Positions 37,996 to 49,540 are shown, counted from the first letter of the stretch. The stretch is 64,000 nt of DNA from Pythium myriotylum (GCA_023091665.1 JALJCQ010000017.1:1426001-1490000); one strand, 5' to 3'. Translations and numbers: made by a program. Notes: a model not told the origin generated them from the letters alone.

Positions 37996-40900
37996 ATGGC
38001 GCCCACGACGCCCGAGACGGCGGCCAATGGCCACGCCAAGAGCGAGTTCCTCAAGCTCTTCTGGACGCTTGCAGAGAGCGACGTAGCCACGCGCACGCGC
38101 GCCGCCGCGCAACTGCTCGCCTACCTTCGCGACCACGACGACGACGTGCAGTACACACTCAAGCGTCTCGTGCGCGGCCTTGCCTCCTCGCGGGACGCGG
38201 CCCGCCAGGGCTTTAGTGCGGCGCTCGCTGCATTGCTGGCCGAGTTCCCAGAGTCCGTCTCGCTCGGCGAGACGCTGGAGCTGCTTAATGAGGCCATGGA
38301 AGTGAGCTCCTCGATGAAGGCGATGGAGCAGCGCGAACACATGTTCGGCAAGCTCTTCGGTCTGCTCGCACTGCATCGCTCAGGGCGACTCACCGGCGAC
38401 GACGAAGTCATGGTTGCAACCATCCAGTCCCTAGTTGCCATGTCCAAGTGGAAGAAGTGGTTCCGAGAGGCTTGTGTGGAGGCTATCCTCACGGTGGTCA
38501 GCGATGTCCCACCGCAGCTCTTTGCCAGCCAGCTCGCTGCTGAACTTACCGTCCTGCTTGAAGGCAACGTAAGCGCTTTTAACGCCGACCAGGTTGCCCT
38601 TGCAGTGGGCCTTCAGCACTACATTGAAAATCACAAAATCAGCGCCAACAATCTTCCACCGAACTACCCAGCCATCCAGTTCATCCGCCGCAAGCACATT
38701 CATACGCTTACCGAACCCCTCAAGCATTCTACTGTGTGTTTCCCGCGAGTACATGGCGCGTGGTTTGGGCTGTTCGGTCACATCATGCATGCAGGCACTG
38801 ACAGCTCAAAGCTTGACAGTGAATTGTTCCAGGAAACGTGGACCGTTCTCGTTGAAAATATGTTATTGAATGCCTCGACAACCACTCATGAGCGCAAGGG
38901 GCTCGCACTCAAGCTGTTTGAGCTTGTTCTCCCTACGCTTCCAACCACCGTACTGCGCTCGATCCTCTCTCCAAATTTTGTCAAGTGCCTATTCAACAAC
39001 ACGTTCTCCAAGAAGACTTATCTCCATGATGCCGCTCGACACACACTCAAACTTTTTGCCAGCTGTGCACCCACGGAGTTTTTCGATTTCCTACAGCGTG
39101 AGTTCATCAAGCCCATGCACGCACTTGTGGAAGGCGTCGCTGGTGACGCGGATGCTGAGGAGTTGAGTGCAGCCGTAAAAGGTGGTGGGTTCGACGCGAT
39201 TATCGCAATTGAAGAGGAGCGAGAGCGCCAAGCTGCGGTATCGCGAAAATACGCCACGATTAGATTGTGGGCGCTTGAACACATTGCCGAAGAGCTTGTC
39301 AATCTGATCAGCAGCAATGATTCAGCAAACCAAAAGTTACGTGCGCAGATTTTGAAATTCATGGTATTCCATGCGTTCTTTGAACCGTTGGCGAAGTCGA
39401 CCCCTTCGAAGAAGACCAAGAAGATTAAGCAAAAGGTGTCTGACGCAATTTCGATGTCGCCAGACCCTGTACTTTCTGTCCAAGTTCGTACCGCTGTTGT
39501 GAAGAAACTTTTCTCGACTGTGAGCGTCAAAATCTCGAGTGACAGTGATGCGATGCTGTCGACAGTGTTCGATACCGTGTTCGAGCTACTTCGTGATCAC
39601 GAGCTGCGCTCACCACTTGGCGAGAATCAGCGAGCGTTACTAATCAATGTCGAAAACCACGTTTCTGCGCTTCGCAAGAGGGCGGAATCGGTCAAAGAGG
39701 CGACGGACGATGCGTTCCTTGTGCTCTTCATGAGCTCGGCGCTTCAGCTGCTCGATCCAGACCAACGCGAACATGCTGAAGGTGTTGTCGCAGATCTCGA
39801 GAAATGTTACGTAGAAATCCAGAGCCAGAAAATGCCTGTAGCGAAGTCGAAGAAGTCTCCAAACAAGAAGTCACCAAAGAAGATGCAAGATAATCGAGAA
39901 GGAGAATCAGTGGATGCCGTAGTCGTGCTGACAGATTTGCTCCTGAGTCTACTATCTCTGGACTCTTCGGCAATGCGCGAGATCGTTACACATGTATTCC
40001 GCGAGTTGATTCCCCTTCTAAATGAACCCAGTCTGCAAACTCTTGCAGCAGCAGTTGCACCAAATCTTCCAGGTGACGGAGACGAAGAGGAAGTGAAACC
40101 CGAGGAAGACGGAGATGACGAAGACACGGATGTCGTTGAATGTGACGAGGACGACGACGAAGAGATTGTGTTGTCATCGGCAACGGATATCGCAGAGGCC
40201 CTTCGTACAGACGCCAATCTTGCAGAATTACATCGCGAGGATCAAACCCTATCTGCAATTGTCGGTCAGGTGAAGGACAAGGCGAAGGCGAAGAAAGATG
40301 CGAAAAGACATCGTCTTCAGGTTCTCCACTTTAAATTGCGGGTGGTTGATTTGTTGGCATTATATGCGACTTTAGCTCACAAGAATCCAAGTTGCAAGAA
40401 CCAAGTCGTCAAGCTCGTACTTCCTCTCTTTGAAAGTCTGACAGCCATTGCTAACTCGGACGTCGAGCAGCGCGTGCTTAAAGAGCGTTTGCAGTCTGTT
40501 TTGTTGCACAAGTTTGTCCGCGGTGCGAAAGAGAAAACAACGTCGCTGGAGTCGCCCAGTGAACGTGCCGAGATTGTAGCTTCACTTCAAACTGTGTCGG
40601 ATCTGCTCAGCAAGAAGGCGCTTGATAAAGAACTCGGTGCTAAGGTTGGCACGGCCGTCTTTATCCACTTGATACGCTCAGTCGCTGGTGGGAACGATTT
40701 GGCTGACGTGAAGACGATCACAGCTCTTCATCAAATCGTCCGCTCAGCCGCGCTTGATGTATTCACGAAGAAACATTCTAAGTTCCCTCGATCTGTCTTT
40801 GATGAGCTCATCGCACGACTCCCGAAGGTGGCCATTCATGTTCTCTTACCGACTTTAACCGAGATTGCTTCTGCAAAGGACAATCACGTCGCTGTGGACG

Positions 40901-41364
40901 ACTACTCCAGGGCCGAAGTGTTTCGCTTGCTTGCATCATTGTTGAAACCGAAGTTTGTTGGCGAGCCGAACGAACGGAACGTTTTCGAAGCCAATCGTTC
41001 CCAGTTGTTGGCATCGCTGGTCGCATTGCTGCAGCAGAAGAGGGAAGTTGATGAGGACTCGAAGAAGGTAGAAACGAAGACCAAGCGACTGAAAGTGTAC
41101 CTGAGCTTTGCTCTTCATCTCGTTCGCATTTGGAGAGAACTAGAGTGCGAGGAGTCACTTACGGAACTCATTAACGTGGCCCAATCACTCGTGACAAGCT
41201 CTCCCGTGATCAAAGGCATGGTGACTCAACTTGCGAATGCCGCTGGCGGCAGCGGCGATTCCAAAATGGGATCTTCGACTGGCCAAGCTGCCAAGCCAAC
41301 GACCGCCAAGAAGAACACGCTGAAAAAGCGGAAGCGATCGAGCTCTGCTGCTGACGACGAATAG
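37996..41364 (+). CDS. MYBBP1A: POL5/MYBBP1A-like nucleolar HEAT-repeat protein
   Basis: Pol5/MYBBP1A is a nucleolar protein of the misnamed DNA polymerase V family that supports rRNA synthesis and 60S maturation. The single 1122-residue exon starts MAPTTPETAANGHAKSEFLK, then LFWTLAESDVATRTRAAAQL and YTLKRLVRGLASSRDAARQG with FSAALAALLAEFPE, the DNA_pol_phi N-terminus. It continues in alpha-helical repeats (REHMFGKLFGLLALHRSG, KKWFREACVEAILTVVSDVP). An acidic block near residues 690-725 (GDEDTDVVECDEDDDEEI-like) is typical. The C-terminus is lysine rich (KKNTLKKRKRSSSAADDE), a probable nucleolar signal. Convergent with the bZIP gene, 57 bases away. Confidence 0.9.
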   Translation: MAPTTPETAANGHAKSEFLKLFWTLAESDVATRTRAAAQLLAYLRDHDDDVQYTLKRLVRGLASSRDAARQGFSAALAALLAEFPESVSLGETLELLNEAMEVSSSMKAMEQREHMFGKLFGLLALHRSGRLTGDDEVMVATIQSLVAMSKWKKWFREACVEAILTVVSDVPPQLFASQLAAELTVLLEGNVSAFNADQVALAVGLQHYIENHKISANNLPPNYPAIQFIRRKHIHTLTEPLKHSTVCFPRVHGAWFGLFGHIMHAGTDSSKLDSELFQETWTVLVENMLLNASTTTHERKGLALKLFELVLPTLPTTVLRSILSPNFVKCLFNNTFSKKTYLHDAARHTLKLFASCAPTEFFDFLQREFIKPMHALVEGVAGDADAEELSAAVKGGGFDAIIAIEEERERQAAVSRKYATIRLWALEHIAEELVNLISSNDSANQKLRAQILKFMVFHAFFEPLAKSTPSKKTKKIKQKVSDAISMSPDPVLSVQVRTAVVKKLFSTVSVKISSDSDAMLSTVFDTVFELLRDHELRSPLGENQRALLINVENHVSALRKRAESVKEATDDAFLVLFMSSALQLLDPDQREHAEGVVADLEKCYVEIQSQKMPVAKSKKSPNKKSPKKMQDNREGESVDAVVVLTDLLLSLLSLDSSAMREIVTHVFRELIPLLNEPSLQTLAAAVAPNLPGDGDEEEVKPEEDGDDEDTDVVECDEDDDEEIVLSSATDIAEALRTDANLAELHREDQTLSAIVGQVKDKAKAKKDAKRHRLQVLHFKLRVVDLLALYATLAHKNPSCKNQVVKLVLPLFESLTAIANSDVEQRVLKERLQSVLLHKFVRGAKEKTTSLESPSERAEIVASLQTVSDLLSKKALDKELGAKVGTAVFIHLIRSVAGGNDLADVKTITALHQIVRSAALDVFTKKHSKFPRSVFDELIARLPKVAIHVLLPTLTEIASAKDNHVAVDDYSRAEVFRLLASLLKPKFVGEPNERNVFEANRSQLLASLVALLQQKREVDEDSKKVETKTKRLKVYLSFALHLVRIWRELECEESLTELINVAQSLVTSSPVIKGMVTQLANAAGGSGDSKMGSSTGQAAKPTTAKKNTLKKRKRSSSAADDE

Positions 41365-41421
41365 ATCCTCTATCACCATTTACTGAACATAGATCTCAAG
41401 TTGGTTTCCATGGAAAGCGTG

Positions 41422-43992
41422 TTAACTTAGTAAACTGAATCCGCCACTGTTGCTTTCGATCGTGGTGCGGTGCAGTTCAGTCCACTGTAGCAGCTTCTGG
41501 AGCTGCTCCATCGAACACACGTCTCGCATATATCGTTCTAGCTCAGGAGACAGAAGATTCAACCTGATAGCCTGGTCACGCAGCACGAAGAACACTTTGA
41601 ACAGCTTCACCATTGCAACCACTTCCTCAGCGAAGACACGATTACTATGGCACTCGAGCTTCAGCCGCTGTTCCTCAGTGAGGTTCAAAAGCTGACCCAG
41701 CTCTTGACCAACAGCGCTTGCTGGGTTCGCGATCGCACGGAAGACTTGGAGCTCTAACAAACGAGTGCGCAAGCCAGCTAGCTGACGGCCGACGCATACG
41801 AAGCACTTCATGATAGCGCGTTCCTTCTCTGAACGAGAAAGCGAGAGGGTGCGTCGTTGGCGATTGATTCGCATAAGATTTTGGAAGTTTGCAGGGTTCT
41901 GAAGAGTCGAGAACGACTCAGACTGACCAGTGACAACTGCGACCCGCTCCGTCCACTCGAACAAGTTCGCTGAGTATGGCCCTCCTGTAACGCCCCATCG
42001 GTATGACACCACAAGATCGCGATTAATCTGCAGCCGTTTGATGCCATTCTCAAGCGTCTCGACGTAAGTTTGCTGCTTCTTTCGACTTTCACGAGCCGAA
42101 TCCCGATTCCGCTCGAGCTTTTTCTCCTTTTTCTTTGCCTCTTCCTCCATCAGCGACTTCAAGATGTTACTCACCTCAGGTTCTTCGGGCTTCCGCGCAA
42201 TGCTCACAAAACTTCCGTTGGCGCCGACGCTGCCACCGGTAGCTGGTGCCAGGAGGCTCGATCCTTTTGGCTGAAGAGCTTTTTGCCCAATCTTCATCGT
42301 CACATCATTTCCAGACGTATCTGAGGGCAATTGAGCACCCCCTGACAACCCGGGCACAGGCACGCCCATTGAGGCAGCCATCTGCATCATTGGCATCCCC
42401 ATCTGCATACCACCCATTGCACCAAGGGGCAAACCCATCTGCATTCCAATCGGATTCATCTGCATACCACCCATTGGCATACCCATCGGCCCCATCTGCA
42501 TGGCACCCATCGGCATCATGCCCATAGCAGCAGCGGCTGCCGCAGCAGCCTGATAATTCCCCATCATTGGCATCGAATACATCATGAAGCCTGGCATCAT
42601 CATCCCAGCAGCATTTCCTGTGAAGGGATTGCCGATCTTATCCCCTCCACCTTCACTCGTACCTTCGCCAGACTTCGACGATTCAATGGCAGCGCTCATA
42701 AATGAGTATGCACTGAATGGCGAAGGCGTAATCGAGTTCACAGCAATTGCTGGAGTTGTTTCCGTACTTGCTGGTGGAGGATTGGACTCCTTGCATGGAT
42801 TGGGCACTGCAACTAATGTGGATGCAATGGCGGCGGTTGCTCGTTCCATGGGAGTCGGGTCAGGACGTTCATTGTGAGCTTCAAGGCGTGCCGCAGATGC
42901 AGGCGACAAAGGTAGCTGTAGTGCTGACTGTTGTGGAGGTTGCTGCTGTTGTGCTGGGGGTTTAGGCGACTGCTGATGTTGTTGCTGGTGACCAGTAGGC
43001 ATCCCCGTCGCAGGGAAGCCATTGAGCCAATCGGTTGCGTGTTGCACTAGCAGTTGCTGGCCCTGGGGTACAGACGGTGATGCGTGGGGCTGCTGCAGTC
43101 GCGGCGGTAATTGCTGTTGCTGCTGTGGCTTCTGCCCAACTGGGCTGGCATGGTTGCTCGCATTATGGCTGGAGTGCTGGTTGAAACTGAATCCAGAACT
43201 TGAGAGCTGTTTGTTAAGATTCCCATTGGTCGCTACAAACGGGTCGTGATCGTTGCCATCGTCTTCGTCAAGCATGCTCACCAAATCCTCGCTGAACGAC
43301 CGTTTAACACTCAATCGCGGCTGGGACGACAACGATTGGAATCCGTTGAGAAGTGGGAGGCGTGGTCCGTCGACATCCATCGACTCGCTTGATTGGACAG
43401 CAGGTGGCTGTTGCTGTGGCGTGTTGTTGGAGTGTATCACACTCGACATGAAGCCCGCGGAGTTCGATCCCACACCAGTGCTGTTGCCATTACCACCTGT
43501 TACACTGCCGAGAGGTGTCGTGTGGGATGAGCCAGTATTGTTACCGCCCAAGTTGTCGTCTGTGAACATATCAAACTTCATAGGGTCGTTCTCATTCCAG
43601 TCGTCCCAGAGATTGCGACTGAGATTCGATGAATATCCGCTTGAGCCACGAACATCAATTAGAAACTATCACTACCATTCCAGAGCGGACAAGCACGTAC
43701 GTGAGCACGGGATCCATGATGTCAGTCAATCCGTAGTCAACTGAGCTGCTGGTCGCGCCATTGGAGGATCCACCAGTGCCACCTGCCGTCGCGAGAAATC
43801 CGGGGGCTCCACTCCCCTCGCCGACATTCTGCGTCGTTCGGTCATGAAACGCCACCACCATTTCCTCGCAATGTCAGCTCGACCAAATCACCCCTCAGAC
43901 GCCGACGCTAGGCCACGTACGCTGCCTCCGCCCGACTGCTGATATGGCTGGTAGTGGAGTTGCGCTTTGCGCTGCTTGGGGGCCTTGGACAT
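41422..43992 (-). CDS. bZIP transcription factor with Gln-, Met- and Ala-rich regions
   Basis: Three exons. Exon 1: MSKAPKQRKAQLHYQPYQQ. Exon 2: EMVVAFHDRTTQNVGEG to DYGLTDIMDPVLT, joined to exon 3 at WDDWNENDPMKFDMFTD. Poly-Gln tracts and a proline/glutamine-rich region follow, then a Met/Gly/Pro repeat region (units such as MGMPMGGMQM, with an eight-alanine run). The basic region reads LERNRDSARESRKKQQTYVE and TLENGIKRL, with the canonical N-x7-R spacing; some oomycete bZIPs replace this asparagine, and here it is kept. The zipper is short, with only about three heptads. A conserved-looking C-terminal helical domain (TRLLELQVFRAIANPASAVG, QLLNLTEEQRLKLECHSNRV, DQAIRLNLLSPELERYMRDV) may regulate it. 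Target genes are unknown. Confidence 0.85.
42390..42600. repeat. Met/Gly/Pro-rich coding repeat in the bZIP gene
   Basis: Imperfect repeats of units like ggcatccccatctgcat (plus strand) encode repeated M-P-M-G-x-M-Q-M residues on the minus strand, next to an eight-alanine run. The repeat is within exon 3 and in frame. Confidence 0.7.
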
Positions 43993-44729
43993 GGTCGCCG
44001 ATGCACCTCGTGTCTCTCTGCGTGCGAGCAGTCGCCGAGACTGGTGTTGCTTCGGGCTCACGCAGATGCGGCGGCGAGTCCGTCTACGAGCGTCAGCTCT
44101 GCCGTCGCTCGGAAGGTTCCGCCGACAGTGTCTGCGCTGCGAGTGGGTCCGCTCGACTCGGCGTGCAGCCGAGCGATGTTTTCTTCAGTAAAACCAGTCA
44201 CCTCGAAAAAAGTACGCACACCAGATTATCCGGAGGGTGTATAGTATACGCGTTGGTTCCCCCGCAGCAGCCAATCGCGCGCCAGTTGATCTGGGTGCGA
44301 ACTGACAGAAGCCCATGGAACTGTGTGATTGGCTTGTGAGTCGTCCCGAGTCCGACGCGATGGTCGTGGCATGTCGTTCGCGCAAACGTCGAGCGCTGCA
44401 ATGAGACCGTCCGTGGGAGTGCTGACGACCAGCCTCGCTCGCGAGAATGGGCGACGGGAGCTTCGGATGCGTGGGCAGTCGCGACCGAGATTGTACCCAT
44501 TTCGCTAAAGCTCTTGGTGATGTCTTGGTGAGAGCACAATTTCAACCAATCATTGCAGTCGACTAGGGAAAAGAACTGCCTCAATTCTGCACTGCATGGC
44601 CAGTTAGTGAAATTATTGGAGAGGAATCTTGCTCTCGGCGATACGACTCTTACCCTCCGTGGATGCCTTCGATAATCTGCACGGAATACAGTACACAACT
44701 CTTGCTTTTTCGAGACGCCGCTTTGGTCT
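43993..44729. other. Longest gene-free stretch, between bZIP start and XPR1 stop
   Basis: No protein or RNA gene is supported in these 737 bases. CCAAT boxes at 44271-44275 and 44328-44332 lie about 280-340 bases upstream of the bZIP start, and the stretch between them is GC rich. A 181-codon minus-strand open frame is present but reads as non-coding. This region probably holds the bZIP promoter and leader. Confidence 0.45.
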
Positions 44730-46935
44730 TTATTTCTCCACAATAACCGCCAACACGCTCAGGCCGAGTACCAAAAACAACACGCCAAGAATCTTAATCA
44801 AGAACACATGACCTTGAAGTGGCTCACCACTATCTTGAGATGGACCATCGTCATCCCCAACACCGTGGTCGTAGTGCAGTGGGATGAAGTCGACTCGGCG
44901 AAATCCTTGAGTATTCCGAAGGTGCTCATTCTCGAGACGGAAGAACCCCCAGAACGTCCGTCGGAAGAGTTCAAGCACCATAGTGAACGGTTGGAGATAT
45001 AGTGGCAATGACCGGGAAGAATGGGGCGGGATGAGCGAAAGGGTCCAAGCGAAACGAAGAAATAAATCGGCGACGATTGCAGCTAGAGAATAAACCAACA
45101 GAACATTAGTTGGAGTGAGGTTTGTGGAGTCATTCACGAGTCTTACCGTAGTAGACCCATAAACGCGAGAACATTTGGCGATCTCCGAGAAACTTGTACT
45201 GCGGCCGTCCCAGTCCCCAATCCATCCACACATCCCAAGCCCACGTGTACATTGAACTGAGAGTGAACAAAGATATCCAAGCGATCTGGAAGGTACCGAT
45301 GCCGATGGCATCAAGTTCCTCCGCGTCGGTCGAATTGTAGAATGGGTGGAAGAGCCCGAAGAGGGCGACAACCTGCGCAAGCGCGTACTTGAATGCGTTC
45401 GGTAGATTGGGCCACCAGGTCTCGGTATCGTACACGCGACGGAGGCTCTGGAGAAAACGCCACCACAATGGAAGCGCGCATATCAAGGGCACAACAACCT
45501 TGACGTAGTAGACGTTGTTTTGGCAAGTACTCTCCATTGATGTCAAATCGTCCCGCGAAAACATTGATATGCCTGGTTGTACTGTGTCGGGATTCACACG
45601 ATCTTTCAGCAAGAACTCCTTGGTCACGAAAAAGCATACTGACCATGCCAGATCTTGGTTTACTTTCACCGAGCTTGTGAGGTAGTCGCCGACGAACACG
45701 TGAAAAAAAGTCACGGGGAAAAATGGCGAACCTACGATCTCAAAGATCGTTTTCAAAAGCCCGCGTTGAGTCTTCCACTGACGAAAGATGTAGAAATACA
45801 CGGTGTAGATAAACAAAGCTAGCGGGTAGTATCCGCGATGGAGTATTTGCTCTGGGAAGTAACCGTTCACGACCTTGTAGTAAAGTAGAACGTTGACCAG
45901 GTAGACAATGGTCATATTGGTCGCGTCACTGAAGACGTCGGTGTAATGCGGAGTAGTCCGTGGATTCAACTCGAATATGTACCGGTAGTTAATGCGCGCG
46001 CTACGCCATACATACATGGAAACTCCGACTAGCCAGTGGAGAAGCAAGCAGCATCCAATACCTCGATACACAGGATACGCCCGAGTGACCGCGAGGTCGA
46101 TGATGTGTCGTTCTCGCTCAGATCGGAATGTGGGCACAATGAGTGAATCCCATACTACCCACACGAGAAGAATCAAGCAAGACCCAATCTTGATTCCGAT
46201 GTACACGGGAGCCCAGTTGATTGCATCTTGTTTGCGAGTCATGAGAGAGGCGACAGCGACTGAGGTGTTCCCTTCACAGAACAATTCGGCGAACATCAAC
46301 TCGACCTGAGTGATCAATGCACGACACTGCTTCGCATCTGCGAACGAATAATTGTGGAGGATACGACGATGATCTCTCGATAATTGTGGCTGGGAAGGAA
46401 ACATTTTGTCATGCTTCTTGAGGATCTTGACAAAGCCTGTGTAGTTCAATAGGGCAAAATTGAGGAGGTGATTCAGCAAGCGATGAAGTTCAACAAGCGT
46501 GTTGCGAACAGAGTCACGGGTTGCTTGAGAAGCTCCCGGTCGATACTGCTCGCGAAGAAGGGCAAACTGGTCGCTTAAGTGCGTGTAGTGTTGATTGTAC
46601 GCGTGCTCCACTTTGTCGTACTGCGTCGCCAGCAACTCCTCGAAGCCGACCGGAGCTAGGATCAACGACTGCATCTCGGCGCTCGCTGCAGTCATGTTGG
46701 AACTCATTCGGTAGGATGGTGGAGTGCGGCGTGAGATCATGGGCTGTGTCTCAACGTCACTTCCACTGCTGAGTCCGCTGCTCTCGGTGCCATGACAGTG
46801 CGCTGCAGCGCGGGAGAGCTGTTCGTCCAGGTCTCGCTGCTTCTTGAGTGCCTTCTTGAGCTGTTTGTAGTCGAGGTAGTCTCCGCGCCATTCTGCGTAC
46901 GTGTTGTCTCGCAGGCGCACACTGAAATGCACCAT
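44730..46935 (-). CDS. XPR1: XPR1/SYG1-like phosphate exporter (SPX-EXS protein)
   Basis: XPR1 exports inorganic phosphate and is gated by inositol pyrophosphates on its SPX domain. The N-terminal SPX begins MVHFSVRLRDNTYAEWRGDY, LDYKQLKKALKKQRDL, and its second half has LNYTGFVKILKKHDKMFPSQ with the basic KILKKHDK surface. Membrane helices follow: IGIKIGSCLILLVWVVWDSL, IGCCLLLHWLVGVSMYVW and TIVYLVNVLLYYKVVNGYF. The EXS domain has LWWRFLQSLRRVYDTETWWP, LPNAFKYALAQVVALFGLF and SMYTWAWDVWMDWGLG. A final exon gives LFLRFAWTLSLIPP, FRRTFWGFFRLENEHLRNTQ and a last hydrophobic segment. The ATG at MVHFSV is preferred to an earlier one because SPX starts there. Two exons are sure; a second intron is near 45080-45145. 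Confidence 0.92.
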
Positions 46936-47161
46936 CGAGTTGCGAGTCGAGGGGAGCGAACGGGTGGAAGGACGAGTTATCTTTTTCCAAGAATAGCGCG
47001 AATTGTAGATCACGGGGGTACTACACGTGAGTCATGGACACCTTGCGATTGTGGCAATGACATCGCCAAGGAGATCAACCACAGTAATAATCAATTGGAC
47101 AATGGAATTGTGTGAGATGGATGGGGTTATGAGTGACAGATCGACGCTGGCTCATCGAGGG

Positions 47162-47788
47162 CTACTTCCGCAGAGCGGCCAGCCGCATGGACAGGTCGTC
47201 CTGGGATTTCTTCTCTCGCGCTGCCTCGGACGTCGACACGTCCGTTCCAACTCGTCCCGCCGAGTCGAGCTGACCAGCGATCGCGAGCCCGTTCTCGTCG
47301 GCTACCATCTGAATGAGTGTGTCCACTTGGTCTACTGGCGTTGTCATGGACGTGCCGTTGTTCATCGCTCCTTCCATGTAGGCCGCGCGTACGTCGAGGT
47401 CCTCGAACTGCTGCTCGAACTGATCCATGGTCTTGGATATCTTCTCGACGTTCATCGAGGCCATGACGGTGTCCATGCCCTTGACGACTCCGCTCATGTT
47501 CTGCTTGAGCTGGCCCATTGCGATGGCTGTCTGCACGCGCGACGCGACGGCGTCTATCCGAGAAGCGAGCTGCAGGTAGCTCAGCGCCTGGTTCTTTTCT
47601 CGGATGACGTTCTGCGCGTAGACGCGCGCGCCCTCCATGTTGCCCTGCTCGATGGCCTTCTTGAGCTTGATCTTCTGCGCCGCCTGGTTCTTCTCGCACT
47701 TCTTGGCGTTGCGGATCAGCGACTTGGCCGTGAACTTCATGTTGAAGAGCTCGTCCTCGAGCTTGTTCTTGCGCGAGAAGATGTTCAT
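47162..47788 (-). CDS. CHMP1: CHMP1 / Vps46 (ESCRT-III associated)
   Basis: CHMP1 regulates ESCRT-III disassembly by recruiting Vps4. The 208-residue single exon opens MNIFSRKNKLEDELFNMKFT, AKSLIRNAKKCEKNQAAQKI and KLKKAIEQGNMEGARVYAQN, with the long helix ASRIDAVASRVQTAIAMGQL and MSGVVKGMDTVMASMNVEKI, then MDQFEQQFEDLDVRAAYMEG. The C-terminal helix SQDDLSMRLAALRK is a MIM1-type motif (D-x-x-x-RLxxLR), which binds Vps4 and LIP5. The ATG at MNIFS is chosen by family length; the upstream open frame adds a basic stretch. Divergent from PNP across 384 bases. Confidence 0.95.
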   Translation of the reverse strand: MNIFSRKNKLEDELFNMKFTAKSLIRNAKKCEKNQAAQKIKLKKAIEQGNMEGARVYAQNVIREKNQALSYLQLASRIDAVASRVQTAIAMGQLKQNMSGVVKGMDTVMASMNVEKISKTMDQFEQQFEDLDVRAAYMEGAMNNGTSMTTPVDQVDTLIQMVADENGLAIAGQLDSAGRVGTDVSTSEAAREKKSQDDLSMRLAALRK

Positions 47789-48172
47789 CGCGGCGCGCTG
47801 ATCTGCTTCTCTCGCTCCTCTCGCGCCTTGCGGCCGCGGCGCTGGGTTCGCTGTCAAACGCCCCTGCTTGGTTTTTTTTTTGTTTTCTCACGGTGGCATT
47901 TTCGACATTTTTGACTGTTCGCTATTATCGACGTTCTCGACGACGTTGAAGTCCGTTTTTTCTCTCTGGTCTGACATCTGACGTTCTGCTGAATGCGAAT
48001 TTGGTGGAAGCTTTTCTCGCGGCGACATGGCGGGCGTCCCACGAGATTAAAACCTCACTCGTAACGGCTCTAAAACCTCGCGGCCGTTGCAACACGCACG
48101 AAATGGAGGGGAGGGGCCGCTGTGAATGCACGCGTTGCCGTTCTCTCGTCGCCTGCTGAGTTGCCGAGGGTC
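47789..48172. other. Divergent intergenic region, CHMP1 to PNP
   Basis: No gene is supported. It has a run of T residues near 47872-47881 and holds both promoters. No clear CCAAT box. Confidence 0.4.
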
Positions 48173-49377
48173 ATGCATTCAGCTGCTTGCACGAAGGCGA
48201 GTCTGCGAGACAGTTCGCTGAATGCGAACGCACTCTACAAATCGCCCCCTCGGCCCGCCACACTCATGGCGCCCTCGCCCCAGCAGCTTTCGTCGCCCAC
48301 GCGCACCGCCCACAGCAGATCCGAATCCGCCGCCAACGGCCACGCAGACACGCCTCCCACTGACCAGCCGCCGCGCCGCGCCGCCACGGGACAAATGTTT
48401 AACGAGGCCGCGCCCAAAGATCGCATCGACATCATCAGCGACTACCTTCACGATGTCACGACCATCCGCCCGCTCATCGGCGTCGTCTGCGGCTCGGGGC
48501 TCGGAGGACTCTCCAAATGCCTCGTCAAGACCGAGACCGTGAAATACGAGGACATCCCACACTTTCCCCAGTCCACAGTCGAAGGCCACGCCGGAGAACT
48601 CGTCTTCGGCTACCTCGATAAGTACCCAGTCGTGTGCATGCGTGGACGCTTCCACTCATACGAAGGCTACGAAATGCGCGAGACGGCGCTTCCCATCCGC
48701 GTCATGTACCTGCTTGGAATCAAATATCTCCTTGTCACGAACGCCGCGGGCGGTCTCAACCCATACTACAATGTTGGAGACATCATGATCATGAACGACC
48801 ATCTGAATATGCCCGGTCTTGCTGGCAAGCACCCGCTTGTTGGCCCCAACGATACTCGCTTTGGTCCGCGCTTCACTCCTCTCTCCGAATGCTACGACCG
48901 CAAACTCCAGACACTTGCGTATGCCACCGCGGAACGCCTACAGCTCACGCACCGCGTTCGTCAGAAGGGTGTCTATTGCTTCGTCTCAGGTCCCACCTAT
49001 GAGACCCCGACCGAATGCAAGCTTCTCCGGTTAGTCGGCGGCGATGCAGTTGGAATGAGCACCGTTCCTGAAGTCATTGTCGCGATCCATTGCGGTCTCA
49101 AGGTTTTCGGTCTATCGTTGATTACAAATAAGGTCATCTATCCAGGCGACGAGCATATGCCTGCCGCATCACACGAGGAGGTCCTTGAGGCCACCCAGTT
49201 GGCACAACGGTGAGTCGCTTTTCAATCCGTTGGATTAGTCCGAAACTCATGGACTAATCGCTATCGTGTCTGTGTCCATGAAGTGATATTGAGACTTTTG
49301 TCCGTGAGATGATTTGGGAGATCGGTCAGCAGCACGAATCGTCGACTGCAGCTAACAAGTCAATCTCGTCTTGTTGA
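48173..49377 (+). CDS. PNP: Purine nucleoside phosphorylase
   Basis: PNP splits inosine and guanosine with phosphate in purine salvage. After an N-terminal extension of about 80 low-complexity residues comes the trimeric PNP fold: RPLIGVVCGSGLGGLSKCL, EDIPHFPQSTVEGHAGELVF, GYLDKYPVVCMRGRFHSYEG (active-site RFHxYEGY), LLVTNAAGGLNPYYNVGDIM, GPNDTRFGPRFTPLSECYD, GVYCFVSGPTYETPTECKLL and DAVGMSTVPEVIVAIHCGLK, then GLSLITNKVIYPGD with the base-binding asparagine. A short intron follows LAQR; the second exon ends DIETFVREMIWEIGQQHES and stops at SISSC. The start is at MHSAACTK; MAPSPQQL (48266) is an alternative. The extension could be a targeting peptide. Confidence 0.93.
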
Positions 49378-49540
49378 TCATAGCAAGTCGACGAGGATAT
49401 CATCCCTAATAGCAAAGTTTAGCAGATAATCATGAAAAAGCACTCCGCTTCTTAACCGTTGGATCCACTCAGGAAGAATCATCATCCGTAAACGATCGAA
49501 TTATTCTCCGTATTGACACCAGCTGTAGTGACGAAATCGC

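Noticed and set aside
44198..44743. 181-codon minus-strand open frame in the gap before the bZIP gene
   Set aside because: Composition is arginine/cysteine-rich and irregular, with no recognisable domain. It reads like a chance frame.
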